Part shown: positions 6,419-15,620 of the stretch, piece by piece
How positions within the stretch are numbered: the first letter of the stretch is position 1
Layout of the letters: each line of letters starts with the position of its first letter
DNA from: an uncultured Bacilli bacterium
GTDB lineage: Bacteria; Bacillota_I; Bacilli_A; RFN20; CAG-631
Length of the DNA stretch: 57,322 bases
NCBI GenBank assembly: GCA_947626825.1
Contig: CANQTM010000007.1
Span: 1 to 57,322, forward strand
Direction: 5' to 3'
The notes under the pieces: model-generated
Told to the model about the DNA's origin: nothing
The model's database searches: none
The model's input: the letters and a program-made list of their open reading frames with translations, nothing else
Program-made: the position numbers and the translations under genes

Positions 6419-6548
6419 TTAATCAAAAAAAGAATACATCTTATAATCACTTAATTAGTTTTAATATGATAGCATATATTTTTTACATATACCATTTTAA
6501 AAGATTTATTTTATTATTGAATAAATTTCTTTATCAAAACTTATGACC

Positions 6549-6577
6549 TTGTTTTAGTAATAAAATAATGATAGAAT
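6549..6577 (+). promoter_or_regulatory. Promoter of the MATE transporter gene
   Basis: TTGTTT, 17 bases, TAGAAT, ending 42 bases before the start codon. The ribosome site AGCAGG lies at about 6607. Confidence 0.55.
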
Positions 6578-6619
6578 ATTGCAAGTTATTTATTAAAGTA
6601 ACTAAAGCAGGTAAAATAT

Positions 6620-7999
6620 ATGGATGTTATTGATACAAAAAATCGTAAAGTTATAGATATGACTATAGGCAAACCATTAAAACTTATTTTAATGTTTGCC
6701 ATTCCTTTATTTATAGGAAATATTTTTCAACAAATATATAGCATGGTCGATACCATGATTGCTGGATATTTTTTAGGAGATCTAGCAATTGCTTCAATTG
6801 GAGCAACAAGTTCTTTATCTGGGTTTATAATTGATTTTGCAATTGGTATGAATAGTGGATTTGCAATAGTAATTACTCAAAAATTTGGTGCTAAAAATTT
6901 AAAAGATATTAAAAAATCAATTGCTTCTTCATTGGAGTTAAATATTATTATTACTATATTTTTAACTATTATTTCATTGATATTTTTAAAACCATTAATG
7001 CATTTTATGAAAACTCCAAATAGTATTTTTAATGATGCATATAAATATATTTTTATTATTTGTATTGGAATGGTAACTACAATTTTTTATAACTCATTTG
7101 CTGGTATTTTAAGATCATTTGGTAATAGTAAAATACCTTTATATTTTTTAATTTTATCATCAATTATTAATATTATTTTAGATTTATTATTTATAATTGT
7201 TTTTAAAACAGGTATTGCAGGCGCAGCTTTAGCAACAATTATTTCTCAAGGTGTATCTGCAATTTTAGAAGGAATTTATATATTAAACAAATATAAAGAA
7301 TATTTACCAAATAAAAAAGATTTTAAATTTAATAAAATTATTTTAAAAACTTTAATTGTTAATGGTATTTCTATGGCGTTAATGTATTGTGTTATTGATT
7401 TTGGTTCAATAATCTTTTCTCGTGCTAATAATAATTTAGGAGAAAATATTATTTCAGCTCATACAGCAGCAAGAAGATTAATTTCAATCATGTCAGCACC
7501 TCTTGGAACACTTGCTACTGCTTTGTCAACTTTTGTTGGTCAAAATTATGGTGCATATAAATTAGATAGAATTAAAAAGGGATTACATAATACATTTTCT
7601 TTACAAATAATTTGGTCATTATTTTCATTATTAATTATTTTAACTTTGGCACCTTTTCTTGTTAAATTAACAACAGGTAGTAAAAATATAGAAATTATCA
7701 ATAATGCTGTATTATCTTTAAAGTGGCATGTATCTTGTTTTATCCCTTTAGGATTATTAGTTTCATTAAGAATGTCAATGCAAGCAATGAATAGAAAAAT
7801 TGCTCCAATTACATCAAGTTGTTTAGAGTTAAGCATGAAAGTTTTATCTGCTATTGTTTTTATTCCAAAACTTGGTTTTTTAGGAACTTGTATAACTGAA
7901 CCAATCACCTGGATTATAATGTTTATTTTCTTGTTAATTGCTTACTTAATTCAAAGAAAAAATATGTTTAAAACTAATATAAATAATGATTTAATTTAA
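6620..7999 (+). CDS. MATE family efflux transporter
   Basis: The 459-residue protein has about twelve hydrophobic segments in two similar halves. The first half opens with the MATE signature: PLKLILMFAIPLFIGN, then QQIYSMVDTMIAG and A.IGATSS. The second half has NGISMALMY and ISAHTAARRL. MATE proteins exchange Na+ or H+ for cationic drugs or metabolites across the cytoplasmic membrane. Sequence type resembles the DinF/NorM-like exporters of Firmicutes; the substrate cannot be told. Its stop codon abuts the stop of the converging gene at 8000, with no terminator between them. The gene is monocistronic. Confidence 0.92.
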   Translation: MDVIDTKNRKVIDMTIGKPLKLILMFAIPLFIGNIFQQIYSMVDTMIAGYFLGDLAIASIGATSSLSGFIIDFAIGMNSGFAIVITQKFGAKNLKDIKKSIASSLELNIIITIFLTIISLIFLKPLMHFMKTPNSIFNDAYKYIFIICIGMVTTIFYNSFAGILRSFGNSKIPLYFLILSSIINIILDLLFIIVFKTGIAGAALATIISQGVSAILEGIYILNKYKEYLPNKKDFKFNKIILKTLIVNGISMALMYCVIDFGSIIFSRANNNLGENIISAHTAARRLISIMSAPLGTLATALSTFVGQNYGAYKLDRIKKGLHNTFSLQIIWSLFSLLIILTLAPFLVKLTTGSKNIEIINNAVLSLKWHVSCFIPLGLLVSLRMSMQAMNRKIAPITSSCLELSMKVLSAIVFIPKLGFLGTCITEPITWIIMFIFLLIAYLIQRKNMFKTNINNDLI

Positions 8000-8434
8000 T
8001 TATAGGTATCCTCTAATATCAACTGCTAATTTTTCTTCTAAACTTATTAATCTTTTAGTAAGATCTTTTGAAGTTTCATCAGCAGCTTTATATTGGTTAA
8101 GATATCTACTTAATGATTTAACTCCCATATTACAGCCATCAGTCATTAAATCTGCTATTTTGTCATCTGATTTATGCATAGCCATTTGCATATTTGTTTT
8201 AAATGAGGACACACCTTTAACAAAAGGATTAGGACTTTTCCCTTCATCTTGATATTTTTCAAGAAGCACTTGAATTTCATCTTTTAATTTTTCGTGTTCT
8301 GTTTTACAAACCTTTAAGCATTCTTTAAAATTATTATCTGAAACATAATCTATAACATCATCAATTGAAGCAACACCCATTTTAATTCCTGCATCACTTT
8401 CTCTTAGTAATTTAATTGTATCATCTTCTATCAT
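8000..8434 (-). CDS. Small helical (DUF2383/ferritin-like) protein
   Basis: The 144-residue protein is almost wholly helical: DDTIKLLRESDAGIKMG, KTEHEKLKDEIQ, a loop with SPNPFVKG, and MTDGCNMGVKSLSRYLNQY. This pattern recurs in small Firmicutes proteins that fold as four-helix bundles related to ferritin-like DUF2383/PA2169 proteins. Clear iron ligands (paired EXXH) are not present, so metal binding is doubtful. There is no signal peptide. Ribosome site AGGAGG lies ten bases before the ATG. It stands alone between the MATE gene (convergent) and the P-type ATPase. The role is unknown. Confidence 0.6.
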   Translation of the reverse strand: MIEDDTIKLLRESDAGIKMGVASIDDVIDYVSDNNFKECLKVCKTEHEKLKDEIQVLLEKYQDEGKSPNPFVKGVSSFKTNMQMAMHKSDDKIADLMTDGCNMGVKSLSRYLNQYKAADETSKDLTKRLISLEEKLAVDIRGYL

Positions 8435-8497
8435 TATTCATGATCCTCCTTTTATATATTTTGTCCTATCAAAATAAATTATATTCATAAATCGTAC

Positions 8498-8525
8498 AAA
8501 AAAATGAGATGACTCTCATTTTTTT
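8498..8525 (-). terminator. Terminator of the P-type ATPase gene
   Basis: AAAAATGAGA-TGAC-TCTCATTTTTTT sits just past the ATPase stop codon. A- and T-runs on both sides make it work in either direction. Confidence 0.8.
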
Positions 8526-8538
8526 ATTAGTTATAATT

Positions 8539-11500
8539 TTAGATTTCTTTTTCGCTTTTATGATTTTTTCTATTTAACAAAGATATTAAACTTGCTAAAC
8601 CACCCTCAATTGGCAAAATCAATAAAATAATACAAAGAGTGAATAATTGATTAGTTGTTGTTAAATCATTGAATTGATAATTCACACCAAGAATAGAAGA
8701 TATTTCTGGTACAAACAAAGCAATAGTTACACTAGCTGCCGCAAACAAACAAACTAAAACTCTTAAAATATTAAATGGACGGCATAAATTACATAAAATA
8801 ATAACGCCAACATATGTTATCGCAATAACACAAATTGAATTAACTTCAACATTATTAGATAAATCAAGACCTGGAATATTTCTTAAAGCTGCAATATAAA
8901 TAAATACTACAGTTAAAATTAAACACATTGCCTGAACCAGACAGTTGGAGACAATATTTCCAAGGAAACTACCTTTAATTTTTTCTTTATTTGGTTGAAT
9001 AGCCAAAACAGTAGATGGAATACCAATAACAAATAATTCAAGTAACATAAATTGAATAGGTTCAAAAGGATAACCATCTCTAAATAAATTCTTAGCAATA
9101 ATAGATAAGAAAGTAATAACAACAACAAATATTGTTTTCATTAAATATAATGAAGCACTTGATTGAATGTTATTGATAACTCGACGACCTTCTAAAACTA
9201 CTTTAGGCATATTGGCAAAATTTGAATCAAGTAAAACTAAGTGAGCTACATTTCTTGCAGCTTCTGAACCACTAGCCATAGCTACTGAACAGTCTGATTC
9301 TTTCATTGCTAAAATATCATTAACACCATCACCAGTCATGGCCACTGTTTTACCATGTTTCTTTAAAGTTCTAATTAAAATTGCTTTTTGATCTGGGGAA
9401 ACACGACCAAAAACAGTATATTCTGTGGCAATAGTTTCCACTTCTTGTGGTGATAAACCATCTAAAGAAATATAATCTTGTGCTCCTTCAACACCAACTT
9501 TACCAGCAATTTCGGCAACAGTAGCTGGATTATCTCCAGAAATTACTTTAACTTGAACGCCATTTTCTTTAAACCACTTAATTGTATCAAAAGCTTCATC
9601 ACGAATATGATCTTCTAATGTTATTAATGCCAGTGGCGTACAATTGTTTGGAACATTGCCATTAATAATTGGTTTGTCAGATTTAGCTAACATCAATACA
9701 CGATAACCCATAGATGCTTTAAGATCAACAATGGCATTTATTTTCTTTGATTTACCTTGATATACGAATTCTGGAGCACCTAATACATAAGTTCCTCTAT
9801 CATCGAAAGTAACTGCAGATAATTTTCTAGAACTAGAAAAAGGAACAGTTGCTATTTTTTTGAATTCAAAATTAACACCAAATCTTTCTTGCAATGCAAT
9901 AGATGTTAAATTATTATCTTCAAGAGCTCCTAAAAATGCTCCCATAATTGTATCAATAGTTGGCTCTTTTGGATTTATTGGCGCTATATCGATTATATCT
10001 TTAACTTTCATAGTTCCATCTGTAATTGTTCCTGTTTTATCAAGACAAATACAATCAACTCGAGCTAACATTTCAATACAATATAATTCTTGAACTAAAG
10101 TTTTAGATTTAGCAAGACGCATAACTGATAATGACAAGGCAATTGTTACAAGTAAGAATAATCCAGCTGGAATCATACCAACAACAGCGCCTGCAGTTTT
10201 AGTAACTGTTTGACGGAAAATTTGATCTAAAACAATTTTATCTTCTTCAGGAGTTTTATCAAAACCATAGCCTCTTGATTGTAAAACAACTCTAACATAA
10301 AATTTTGACAATGGTCCTTTATCAAAAATTTTTGTAATTATATAATCATTGTCTTCATCAAGTTTGATAGAACCATCAAGATAACGATCAACATTACTTC
10401 TTTTTCCAACTAAACTATCAATATTATCATTTTTATTGTCTTCATTAAAAGTCCAATCATAAATTATATCACCAGCAGTGAAAGTATGATCTTCCCCTTC
10501 AACTGCTTCTCTAATAAAAATTCTTTTAATAGAAATATTTCCATGGGCTTTTTTATCATAAGAAATCTTGATTTGATTAATTGTATAATCAAAATTTGAC
10601 TCAGGACTAGCAGTATCTAAAGGTATTGTTGAATATGATTCACTTGAGCCAACTTCATCAGCTTCTTTCATATTTGTTATTTTACCAATTTCATACTGAT
10701 TATCATTATTACAACCATAAACAACTAAAGAACCCGATGTGCCAAAAGTGGCAGAACGAACATTTTGCGCAGCAGATTCATAATTTCTATAAGCCATAAT
10801 TGCTCCTAATGGAATAATAACAATAGCAATAAAAGTAGTAATCAATCTTAATGATCTTAATAATTCAGATTTTGGTTTTGTATAACGTTTTGCCTTAGCT
10901 TGTAATTTTTGAATATAACAATCTTGACCAACACGAATTACTTTTGCATAACATGTACCTGCTGTGATAAATGATCCAGCATATAAAGTATCTCCTGGTC
11001 CTTTTTTTACTGCAATAGATTCACCTGTTAATAATGATTCATTAACATCTATTTCTCCATCAAGGATTTGACAATCGGCAGATATTTGTTTGCCATTTTT
11101 AAATTTTACAATATCATCTAAAACTAATTCTTTAGTAGCAATTTCTTTAGTGACTGAATTTCTAATTACTGTAGCAGTTGGCGCAGTAACAATCGATAAT
11201 TTATCAATTGTTTTTTTAGCTTTAATTTCTTGATAAATACTAATAATAGTATTACAAACTAAAATGAATAAAAATGTTAAGTTTTTATATTCTTTTACTG
11301 CAATTAAAAAGCCAGCAACAACAAGACACAATACATTAAAAAATGTAAAAATATTATTAATAAAAATTTGTCTATAAGTTTTTGAATATTGTTTTTGGTT
11401 ATCATTGATTAATCCTTCATGAATTCGTTGTTCAACTTGTACAGATGATAAACCTTCATCAATACTAGGATTAAATCTTTCTACATTATTACTTCTTGAT

Positions 11501-11799
11501 GATTGTTCAATTAAATCTTTCGAAATAATTTGTGTATCTAACATTTCAAGTTCATCACGAATTTTTTGTTTACGCTCACTTAAACCTAATCTTTTCCTTT
11601 TTTCTTGTTTCTCATACATTCTCATATTTTGTTCATTTTCATCAATATCAGGAATTTGAGCAATATTACTATGAGAAGAAGGGTCAGGTTTTTTCATACC
11701 AATATTTCTAGTTTGATCATCATCATATGAATCAATAGAAGTAGTATTATTGATATTTTCATTTTTTTCAATATCATTATTATTTATATTTTTACCCAT
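8539..11799 (-). CDS. Cation-translocating P-type ATPase (CtpE-like) with long insert
   Basis: The 1086-residue protein has all P-type ATPase motifs: TGES at about 258-261 (actuator), phosphorylation site DKTGT near 587, and hinge MTGDGVND near 820. The order LYCIEMLARVDCICLDKTGT and the M4 segment GMIPAGLFLL match the CtpE-like group, some members of which move Ca2+. The M4 Glu of the P2-type PEGL motif is Ala here. Two oddities: about 100 charged, Asn-rich residues precede the first helix, and about 200 mainly hydrophilic residues lie between two helices (about 340-540), where relatives have a short external loop. The start is ATG 11799 after GGAGGT; the preceding TTG is rejected. The ion is unknown. 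Confidence 0.9.
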   Translation of the reverse strand: MGKNINNNDIEKNENINNTTSIDSYDDDQTRNIGMKKPDPSSHSNIAQIPDIDENEQNMRMYEKQEKRKRLGLSERKQKIRDELEMLDTQIISKDLIEQSSRSNNVERFNPSIDEGLSSVQVEQRIHEGLINDNQKQYSKTYRQIFINNIFTFFNVLCLVVAGFLIAVKEYKNLTFLFILVCNTIISIYQEIKAKKTIDKLSIVTAPTATVIRNSVTKEIATKELVLDDIVKFKNGKQISADCQILDGEIDVNESLLTGESIAVKKGPGDTLYAGSFITAGTCYAKVIRVGQDCYIQKLQAKAKRYTKPKSELLRSLRLITTFIAIVIIPLGAIMAYRNYESAAQNVRSATFGTSGSLVVYGCNNDNQYEIGKITNMKEADEVGSSESYSTIPLDTASPESNFDYTINQIKISYDKKAHGNISIKRIFIREAVEGEDHTFTAGDIIYDWTFNEDNKNDNIDSLVGKRSNVDRYLDGSIKLDEDNDYIITKIFDKGPLSKFYVRVVLQSRGYGFDKTPEEDKIVLDQIFRQTVTKTAGAVVGMIPAGLFLLVTIALSLSVMRLAKSKTLVQELYCIEMLARVDCICLDKTGTITDGTMKVKDIIDIAPINPKEPTIDTIMGAFLGALEDNNLTSIALQERFGVNFEFKKIATVPFSSSRKLSAVTFDDRGTYVLGAPEFVYQGKSKKINAIVDLKASMGYRVLMLAKSDKPIINGNVPNNCTPLALITLEDHIRDEAFDTIKWFKENGVQVKVISGDNPATVAEIAGKVGVEGAQDYISLDGLSPQEVETIATEYTVFGRVSPDQKAILIRTLKKHGKTVAMTGDGVNDILAMKESDCSVAMASGSEAARNVAHLVLLDSNFANMPKVVLEGRRVINNIQSSASLYLMKTIFVVVITFLSIIAKNLFRDGYPFEPIQFMLLELFVIGIPSTVLAIQPNKEKIKGSFLGNIVSNCLVQAMCLILTVVFIYIAALRNIPGLDLSNNVEVNSICVIAITYVGVIILCNLCRPFNILRVLVCLFAAASVTIALFVPEISSILGVNYQFNDLTTTNQLFTLCIILLILPIEGGLASLISLLNRKNHKSEKEI

Positions 11800-11910
11800 C
11801 AAACTACCTCCAAATTATTAACTATTTTGTTTGTCTATATTATATCAAAAAGTGCAAAATATACAAGTAAAAAGATACATTTTAAATGACAAAACATGAC
11901 AAAGAAAGTA

Positions 11911-11939
11911 TTGCCTAATGACAAAAATATTATTATAAT
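11911..11939 (+). promoter_or_regulatory. Promoter of the small lipoprotein gene
   Basis: TTGCCT, 17 bases, TATAAT; the start codon follows 35 bases later. The spacing and -10 box are near consensus, which supports expression of the 40-residue gene. Confidence 0.7.
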
Positions 11940-11973
11940 TGATTTGTAACTCAATGTATTGGAGATTAAAACA

Positions 11974-12096
11974 ATGAAAAAATTTATTATAGTTTTATTA
12001 ATGCTTTGCTTTTTAGCAGGCTGCCAACAAAATAAAGAACAAAACAATTCATCATCACAAAGTGATGTTGTCTTGCCACCTGTAGAATTAAATTAA
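11974..12096 (+). CDS. 40-residue lipoprotein
   Basis: This short gene encodes a lipoprotein precursor: MKKFIIVLLMLCF, then lipobox LAGC with Cys17, followed by a short Gln/Asn/Ser-rich tail of 23 residues ending in LPPVELN. After processing, a 24-residue lipidated peptide would remain on the outer face of the membrane. A good promoter lies upstream and GGAG precedes the ATG by about ten bases. There is no similarity I recognise. Such tiny lipopeptides can be entry-exclusion, signalling or lysis proteins, but function cannot be assigned. It converges on the EF-G-like gene and shares a terminator with it. Confidence 0.65.
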   Translation: MKKFIIVLLMLCFLAGCQQNKEQNNSSSQSDVVLPPVELN

Positions 12097-12205
12097 TAAA
12101 TTTTTTTTATAAATAGCAATTAAACTATTAATATTTAATAAAAATTTTTGTAATCTAAAATAGGTTATTTATATTTTTAACTATTTTTTATTTTTAAAAT
12201 CAATT

Positions 12206-12230
12206 AAAAAAAAGCCAATTGGCTTTTTTT
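12206..12230. terminator. Bidirectional terminator
   Basis: AAAAAAGCCAATTGGCTTTTTT is a perfect palindrome with A- and T-runs. It lies between the convergent small lipoprotein gene and the EF-G-like gene and serves both. The remaining sequence from 12097 to 12205 is featureless AT-rich DNA. Confidence 0.85.
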
Positions 12231-14175
12231 AATTATTTTGTGAAGCTTTATATTCTGCAATAATTTTTTCTGCTAATTCATGAGGAACTTCAGCATATCT
12301 TAAAAACTCATGAGTAATATCAGCTTGAGCTTGTGTTAATGTCTTTAATTCTACAACACACTTAGATAATTCAATTTGTGGAATTTCTGAAGTAATAACT
12401 TGATTATCACCTTCAACAGAGAATTCACCAACTAAACCTCTATGTTTAGAAATATTTGACATAACATCACCAACAAATTCATTTGGAACTACTATGGTCA
12501 TTTTTAAAATTGGTTCAAGTAAAATTGGTTTTGCTTTTTCCATTCCAGCCTTAAAGGCAAGAGATGCTGCAATTTTGAAAGATATTTCATTTGAATCAAC
12601 AGGATGTGATGAACCATCATATAAATCACATTTAATGTTAACTACTGGATTACCAGTTAAAATACCAGTCTTACAAGCCTCAATTAAACCTTTTTCAACA
12701 GCAGGAATAAAGTTAGTTGGCACTGAGCCACCAAAAACTGAATTTACAAATTCAAATTCTTTTTCTGACGGAGAAAATCTAACCCAAACATCACCATATT
12801 GACCAGCGCCACCAGATTGTTTTTTATGTTTTCCTTCAACATCAGCTGTTCCTTTAATTGTTTCTCTATATGGAACTTTTGCATCTTCTGTTGTTGCTTG
12901 ACATTTATATGTAGTTTTAATTCTATTTAATATAGTATCTATATGAGTTCCACCTTGACAACCAACTAATAATTGTTTTGTTTCAGGAATTCTTTCAACA
13001 CTAATTGTTAAATCTTCTAAAGCAGCACGTTTTAAACCATCAGAAACTTTTGGTTCATCGTTTTTATTATCAACACGAACACCAAAGAAAACTACAGGTT
13101 GTGGAAAACGAGTTCCAGAATATGGTTTATCTAATGATGCATCACCTAATGTATCGTTTGTGTCTAATTGATCAACTTTTAAAACAACACCTAAATCACC
13201 AGCAACAATTTCAGTAGCAGGAGTTGTTTCTTTACCATTAGCATAAGCTAAAGTAGATAATTTGATTTTAGTTTGTTTATTAACATCATATAAGTCAGTA
13301 TTTGGTAATAATTTTCCTGATTTAACTAATACATAAGAAATTCTACCTTGGAATGGATCAACAATTGTTTTATATACTAAAGCACTTGTTACTTTACAAT
13401 CAGCATTTACTAATGATTCAGCTGATGGAGCATATTTTGCTAAAAATGCTAATAGTTCATTAACTCCAACCATCTTTTCAGCAGATGTAAATAGTACTGG
13501 AACTAATTCACCCATTAAAATTGCTTTTGGCAAACTTGTTTCTACTTCTTCTTTACTAATTTCTTCACCCTCAAGGAATTTCATCATGATGTCATCATCA
13601 CAATTAGCTACTTTTTCAGTTAATTCATCTAAATGACTATCAAAAGCATCACTAACACCACTAAAACTTGCAGCTTCACCAATTGGTTCATTTAACATAA
13701 CACATTTGTTGTTAAATATTTCTTGTAAACCTTCCATAGTTTTTATAGCATCGGCATTGTCTTTATCCATTTTATTAACAACAACTATACATGGTTTTTT
13801 AGTATCTTTTATAAATTTTAAAGCTCTTTTTGTTCCTATTTCAACATTTCCAGGTCTTACTACTAAAAGAGTAACAGAAGAGACTGTTAATGATGATAAT
13901 ACTTCTCCTACAAAATCAAAAAATCCAGGAGTATCCATTAAATTAAGTTTTTTATCAGCTGTTTCTAATGAACATAATGAAGAATAAATAGACATTTTTG
14001 CATCTTTTTCTTCTTTTGTATAATCAGAAATTGTATTACCGCTATCAATTTTGCCTTTATTAGATATCCTTTTACCTGCATATAATAATGATTCTAATAA
14101 TGATGTCTTACCAACACCTTGGTGACCAAGAATTGCAATGTTAGTAATTTGACTTGCCGTATAAGTCTTTGACAT
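12229..14175 (-). CDS. Elongation factor G-like GTPase (EF-G paralogue)
   Basis: The 648-residue protein has the EF-G domain order with G1 GHQGVGKTSL at 17-26, G3 DTPGF, G4 NKMDKD, and C-terminal domains III-V ending in a typical EF-G domain IV/V (KKQSGGAGQYGDVW, then the EFSVEGDNQVITSEIP region). It is shorter than canonical FusA (about 690). Its G1 (GHQGVGKT instead of AHIDAGKTT) and the absence of FusA-type switch I mark the EF-G2/FusA2-like group of Firmicutes, whose role in translation or ribosome stress is unsettled. The start is ATG 14175 after AGGAGG; an upstream in-frame GTG/ATG start (14196) lacks a site. No ribosomal genes are nearby, which also fits a paralogue. Confidence 0.9.
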   Translation of the reverse strand: MSKTYTASQITNIAILGHQGVGKTSLLESLLYAGKRISNKGKIDSGNTISDYTKEEKDAKMSIYSSLCSLETADKKLNLMDTPGFFDFVGEVLSSLTVSSVTLLVVRPGNVEIGTKRALKFIKDTKKPCIVVVNKMDKDNADAIKTMEGLQEIFNNKCVMLNEPIGEAASFSGVSDAFDSHLDELTEKVANCDDDIMMKFLEGEEISKEEVETSLPKAILMGELVPVLFTSAEKMVGVNELLAFLAKYAPSAESLVNADCKVTSALVYKTIVDPFQGRISYVLVKSGKLLPNTDLYDVNKQTKIKLSTLAYANGKETTPATEIVAGDLGVVLKVDQLDTNDTLGDASLDKPYSGTRFPQPVVFFGVRVDNKNDEPKVSDGLKRAALEDLTISVERIPETKQLLVGCQGGTHIDTILNRIKTTYKCQATTEDAKVPYRETIKGTADVEGKHKKQSGGAGQYGDVWVRFSPSEKEFEFVNSVFGGSVPTNFIPAVEKGLIEACKTGILTGNPVVNIKCDLYDGSSHPVDSNEISFKIAASLAFKAGMEKAKPILLEPILKMTIVVPNEFVGDVMSNISKHRGLVGEFSVEGDNQVITSEIPQIELSKCVVELKTLTQAQADITHEFLRYAEVPHELAEKIIAEYKASQNN

Positions 14176-14208
14176 AAATAAACCTCCTATTCTCAAATTA
14201 TTATCTAT

Positions 14209-14224
14209 TTATGTTTTAACATAA
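14209..14224. promoter_or_regulatory. Inverted repeat upstream of the EF-G-like gene
   Basis: TTATGTT-TT-AACATAA is a 7-2-7 inverted repeat about 35 bases upstream of the EF-G-like start codon, in the region where its promoter should lie. It is a possible operator; no clear -35/-10 pair was found here. Confidence 0.35.
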
Positions 14225-14364
14225 TGTGTTCAACGTGTTTATTTTAACATTTTATTAAATAAAATAATATAGTTTTTTTAACTTTTTTCCAAAAATTTGA
14301 TAATATATCTTTTTTTCTTAAAAGACATTGAAAAAGAATGTATAATAAACATTGAAAGGAAATT

Positions 14365-14380
14365 TAAAATAATTATTTTA
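14365..14380 (+). promoter_or_regulatory. Palindrome between ribosome site and start codon
   Basis: TAAAATAATTATTTTA is a perfect 16-base palindrome. It lies between AAAGGA (14355-14360) and ATG 14388, which are 27 bases apart. If it folds as a hairpin, the ribosome site is brought to about 11 bases from the ATG, a normal distance. A TATAAT at 14341-14346 is the likely -10 box. Confidence 0.5.
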
Positions 14381-14387
14381 TAAATTT

Positions 14388-15218
14388 ATGAAAATTCAAT
14401 TTTTAGGAACTGCTGCTGCTGAAGGTTTTCCAGCATTATATTGTATGTGTCCAACTTGCCAAGAAGCTTTATTAAAAAAAGGAAAAAATATAAGAAGTCG
14501 TTGCCAAGCATTAATTGATGATAAACTTCTTATTGATTTTGGTCCTGATACTTATTATCACATGATTCAATTTTCAGTTCCAACTGAAAAAATACACCAT
14601 GTTATTGTTACTCATGATCATTCAGATCATTTTTATAGCAATGAATTATGTTTTCGACGAAAAGGATTTGCTGCTAAAGTTGAAGATGAACCTTTATATG
14701 TTTATGGTACAAAACCAATATATGAAAAAACATTAAATGTTATTAATGAAGAAAGTATGCCTGAATATTTACAAGCTGTTTTAGTAACTCCATTTAAAAC
14801 ATTTAAGGTTATGGATTATCAAATAACTCCTTTAAAAGCTAATCATGATCGACGAATTGATCCAGTAATATATTTGATTAATAAAGATGATAAAACTTTA
14901 CTTTATGCCCATGATACTGGCTATTTTTTAGATGAAACATGGCAATATTTAAAAAGCAATGTTAAAAAGCCATTAGATTTACTATCACTAGATTGTACAG
15001 CTGGCATTTTAAAAGGATGGCGTGATGGACATTTATCTTTCGATACATTCTTAGAAGTAATTGATAGACTAAAAAAAGAAAATATTGTGGATAGCCATAC
15101 AATAATAATTGCTAATCATTTTTCACATAATGGACATGCAACTTATGATACAATGTTAGAAGAAGCATCAAAATATAATGTGGATGTATCATATGATGGA
15201 AAGGTTATCAATTTTTAA
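14388..15218 (+). CDS. PhnP-like MBL-fold metallohydrolase
   Basis: The 276-residue protein is a metallo-beta-lactamase-fold hydrolase. The opening MKIQFLGTAAAEGFPALYC is typical of the PhnP/CRISPR-independent phosphodiesterase group. The metal site motif THDHSDH is at residues 75-81, a following metal-binding Asp lies in AHDTGYF and a His in IANHFSHNGH near the end. A CMCPTC cysteine cluster at about 19-24 resembles the structural zinc site of PhnP. PhnP opens phosphoribosyl cyclic phosphate, but no phn genes are near, so the substrate here is open. It has no signal peptide. The next gene overlaps by one base (TAATG). Confidence 0.85.
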   Translation: MKIQFLGTAAAEGFPALYCMCPTCQEALLKKGKNIRSRCQALIDDKLLIDFGPDTYYHMIQFSVPTEKIHHVIVTHDHSDHFYSNELCFRRKGFAAKVEDEPLYVYGTKPIYEKTLNVINEESMPEYLQAVLVTPFKTFKVMDYQITPLKANHDRRIDPVIYLINKDDKTLLYAHDTGYFLDETWQYLKSNVKKPLDLLSLDCTAGILKGWRDGHLSFDTFLEVIDRLKKENIVDSHTIIIANHFSHNGHATYDTMLEEASKYNVDVSYDGKVINF

Positions 15219-15586
15219 TGAAAGATATAAAAATGAATTTAACAATGAATAATCATTGTATTGAAACTAATATACCAATTGATGAAAATTTAACATTTGA
15301 AGATTTCTTCTTTGCACTTCAAATACTTCTTGCTAACCTAAAAGAAAATATTAATAAAATTACAACATTTGATATTTATGATTTATCATTTGAAAGAATT
15401 GCTTTGGTTGGTAATAACAATGAATTATTCATTTCGCCAAAATTTAAAAATCTTCATTACGCTAAAGAATTATTTGATTTAAAAATTGATACAATTGAAG
15501 TAATATCTTTAGGAACCACCTCCGCAAAAAAAGTTCTTGAGGAAGAAAGACAACTTGACGAAGCTTTAAAAAATTATAAATTTTAG
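15218..15586 (+). CDS. Unknown protein coupled to the PhnP-like hydrolase
   Basis: The 122-residue protein starts in the stop codon of the hydrolase gene (TAATG), so it is translationally coupled. It has alternating helix and strand blocks (TFEDFFFALQILLANLKENI; EELFDLKIDTIEVISLGTTS after a short loop), no membrane segment and no cysteine. No family is recognised. Its placement suggests it serves the same process as the hydrolase, for example as a partner or regulator, but the sequence gives no direct hint. Confidence 0.6.
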   Translation: MKDIKMNLTMNNHCIETNIPIDENLTFEDFFFALQILLANLKENINKITTFDIYDLSFERIALVGNNNELFISPKFKNLHYAKELFDLKIDTIEVISLGTTSAKKVLEEERQLDEALKNYKF

Positions 15587-15591
15587 CAATA

Positions 15592-15620
15592 TAAAAAGCA
15601 CAGATGTGCTTTTTATTTTT
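15592..15620. terminator. Bidirectional terminator
   Basis: AAAAAGCACAGATGTGCTTTTTA with T-runs on both strands sits between the convergent unknown gene and the GH26-like lipoprotein gene. The stop codon of the latter lies inside the stem. Confidence 0.8.

Noticed and set aside
7546-7908. Minus-strand gene inside the MATE gene
   Set aside because: Shadow frame of a well-supported membrane transporter; no ribosome site or plausible protein character.
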